From positions 62,001 to 126,000 of the forward strand of contig CAWEPI010000004.1 of NCBI GenBank assembly GCA_963810945.1: a stretch of 64,000 nt of DNA, given 5' to 3'. Source of the stretch: JAOUEA01 sp963810945. GTDB taxonomy: Bacteria; Actinomycetota; UBA4738; HRBIN12. The position numbers and the translations under genes are program-made. The notes beneath the pieces are model-generated. The model ran no database searches and had not been told where the DNA came from. It was given only the letters and a program-made list of their open reading frames with translations. Below are positions 63,875 to 64,000 of this stretch, one piece after another. Position 1 is the first letter of the stretch; the number at the start of each line of letters is the position of its first letter.

Positions 63875-64000
63875 CGGCGAGCGTCTGGCCGGTCTCAACG
63901 ACCTGACCGGCGCGGATCGGGAGCTCGGTCACCTCGCCCTCGCGGGTGGACGCGATGTGGTTCTCCATCTTCATCGCCTCGAGGACGCAGATCACGTCGC
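63864..64000 (-). CDS. Biotin carboxyl carrier domain, C-terminal fragment (partial)
   Basis: The last 44 codons of a gene that runs off the right edge. VLEAMKMENHIAS contains the biotinylated Lys of the A/V-M-K-M motif, followed by GEVTELPIRAGQVVETGQTLAVID and the stop at 63864-63866, the usual end of an acyl-CoA carboxylase carrier domain. If it belongs to propionyl-CoA carboxylase it would feed the methylmalonyl-CoA mutase encoded here; acetyl-CoA or pyruvate carboxylase are alternatives. Confidence 0.85.
   Translation of the reverse strand, partial: DVICVLEAMKMENHIASTREGEVTELPIRAGQVVETGQTLAVID

Overview
The window is high-GC bacterial chromosome, densely packed on both strands, and reads as an uncultured member of the Actinomycetota. 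The clues are: the order sucC-sucD-PerM-like (DUF6350)-purN-purH, which mycobacteria share (sucC/sucD, Rv0955, purN, purH); a GuaB3-type IMP dehydrogenase-related protein beside guaA; a groES-groEL pair under CIRCE control whose GroEL ends in a short His-rich tail; an F420-dependent NADP reductase-like gene; a TLxTC-type sortase; and many genes that look leaderless. I cannot place it to class. No tRNA, rRNA, CRISPR array, insertion sequence or prophage was seen, and no gap between genes exceeds 300 bases.

Layout. 1-1652: the tail of an epimerase, an exported protein and a methyltransferase. 1759-7690: a very large cyclase/ATPase/TPR regulator with a glyoxalase-fold protein, then groES-groEL. 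7775-8825: an SRPBCC-TetR operon with two operators. 8837-12953: amino-acid dehydrogenase, PrmC-like methyltransferase and an ABC-2 exporter operon. 13093-16857: a phosphodiesterase, APS kinase and SulP transporter. 16873-22684: pirin, GMC oxidoreductase, VOC protein, GuaB3 and GuaA. 22818-27792: an envelope cluster of two tandem secreted beta-propeller paralogues, a secreted sulfatase and a sortase. 27846-34297: PcrA-type helicase, two small genes, a secreted GH9 glycosidase and a DUF2252 protein. 34301-37103: a hydrolase-cyclase fusion coupled to a dimethylformamidase-like protein. 37177-46784: the B12 subunit of an acyl-CoA mutase, sucCD, a PerM-like protein, purN, purH, a zinc peptidase, folD and a MetF-like protein. 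46796-57334: much of the TCA cycle (citrate synthase, two NAD-type isocitrate-dehydrogenase-family proteins, mdh, sdhCDAB). 57445-64000: methyltransferase, mutase large subunit, DUF4397 protein, F420 reductase, hydrolase, histidine kinase and the end of a biotin carrier.

Functionally the core is central carbon metabolism. Citrate synthase, isocitrate dehydrogenase, succinyl-CoA synthetase, succinate dehydrogenase and malate dehydrogenase are all here. A split methylmalonyl-CoA-type mutase (B12 subunit next to sucC, catalytic subunit 21 kb away) and a biotin carrier suggest a propionyl-CoA to succinyl-CoA route. Purine (purN, purH, guaB3, guaA) and one-carbon genes (folD, MetF-like) sit among them. 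The accessory parts are envelope and signalling genes.

Two properties run through the whole window. First, at least fourteen genes have a TANNNT hexamer ending 6-8 nt before the start codon, as expected for leaderless mRNAs. Second, thirteen genes carry single-base indels (about 13 extra bases, 4 missing) that split otherwise conserved proteins, including sucC, sucD, folD, pcrA and the mutase. Removing or adding one base at each site restores a full-length protein, so residual consensus errors are the most likely cause. Those genes are annotated as full-length with the break marked.
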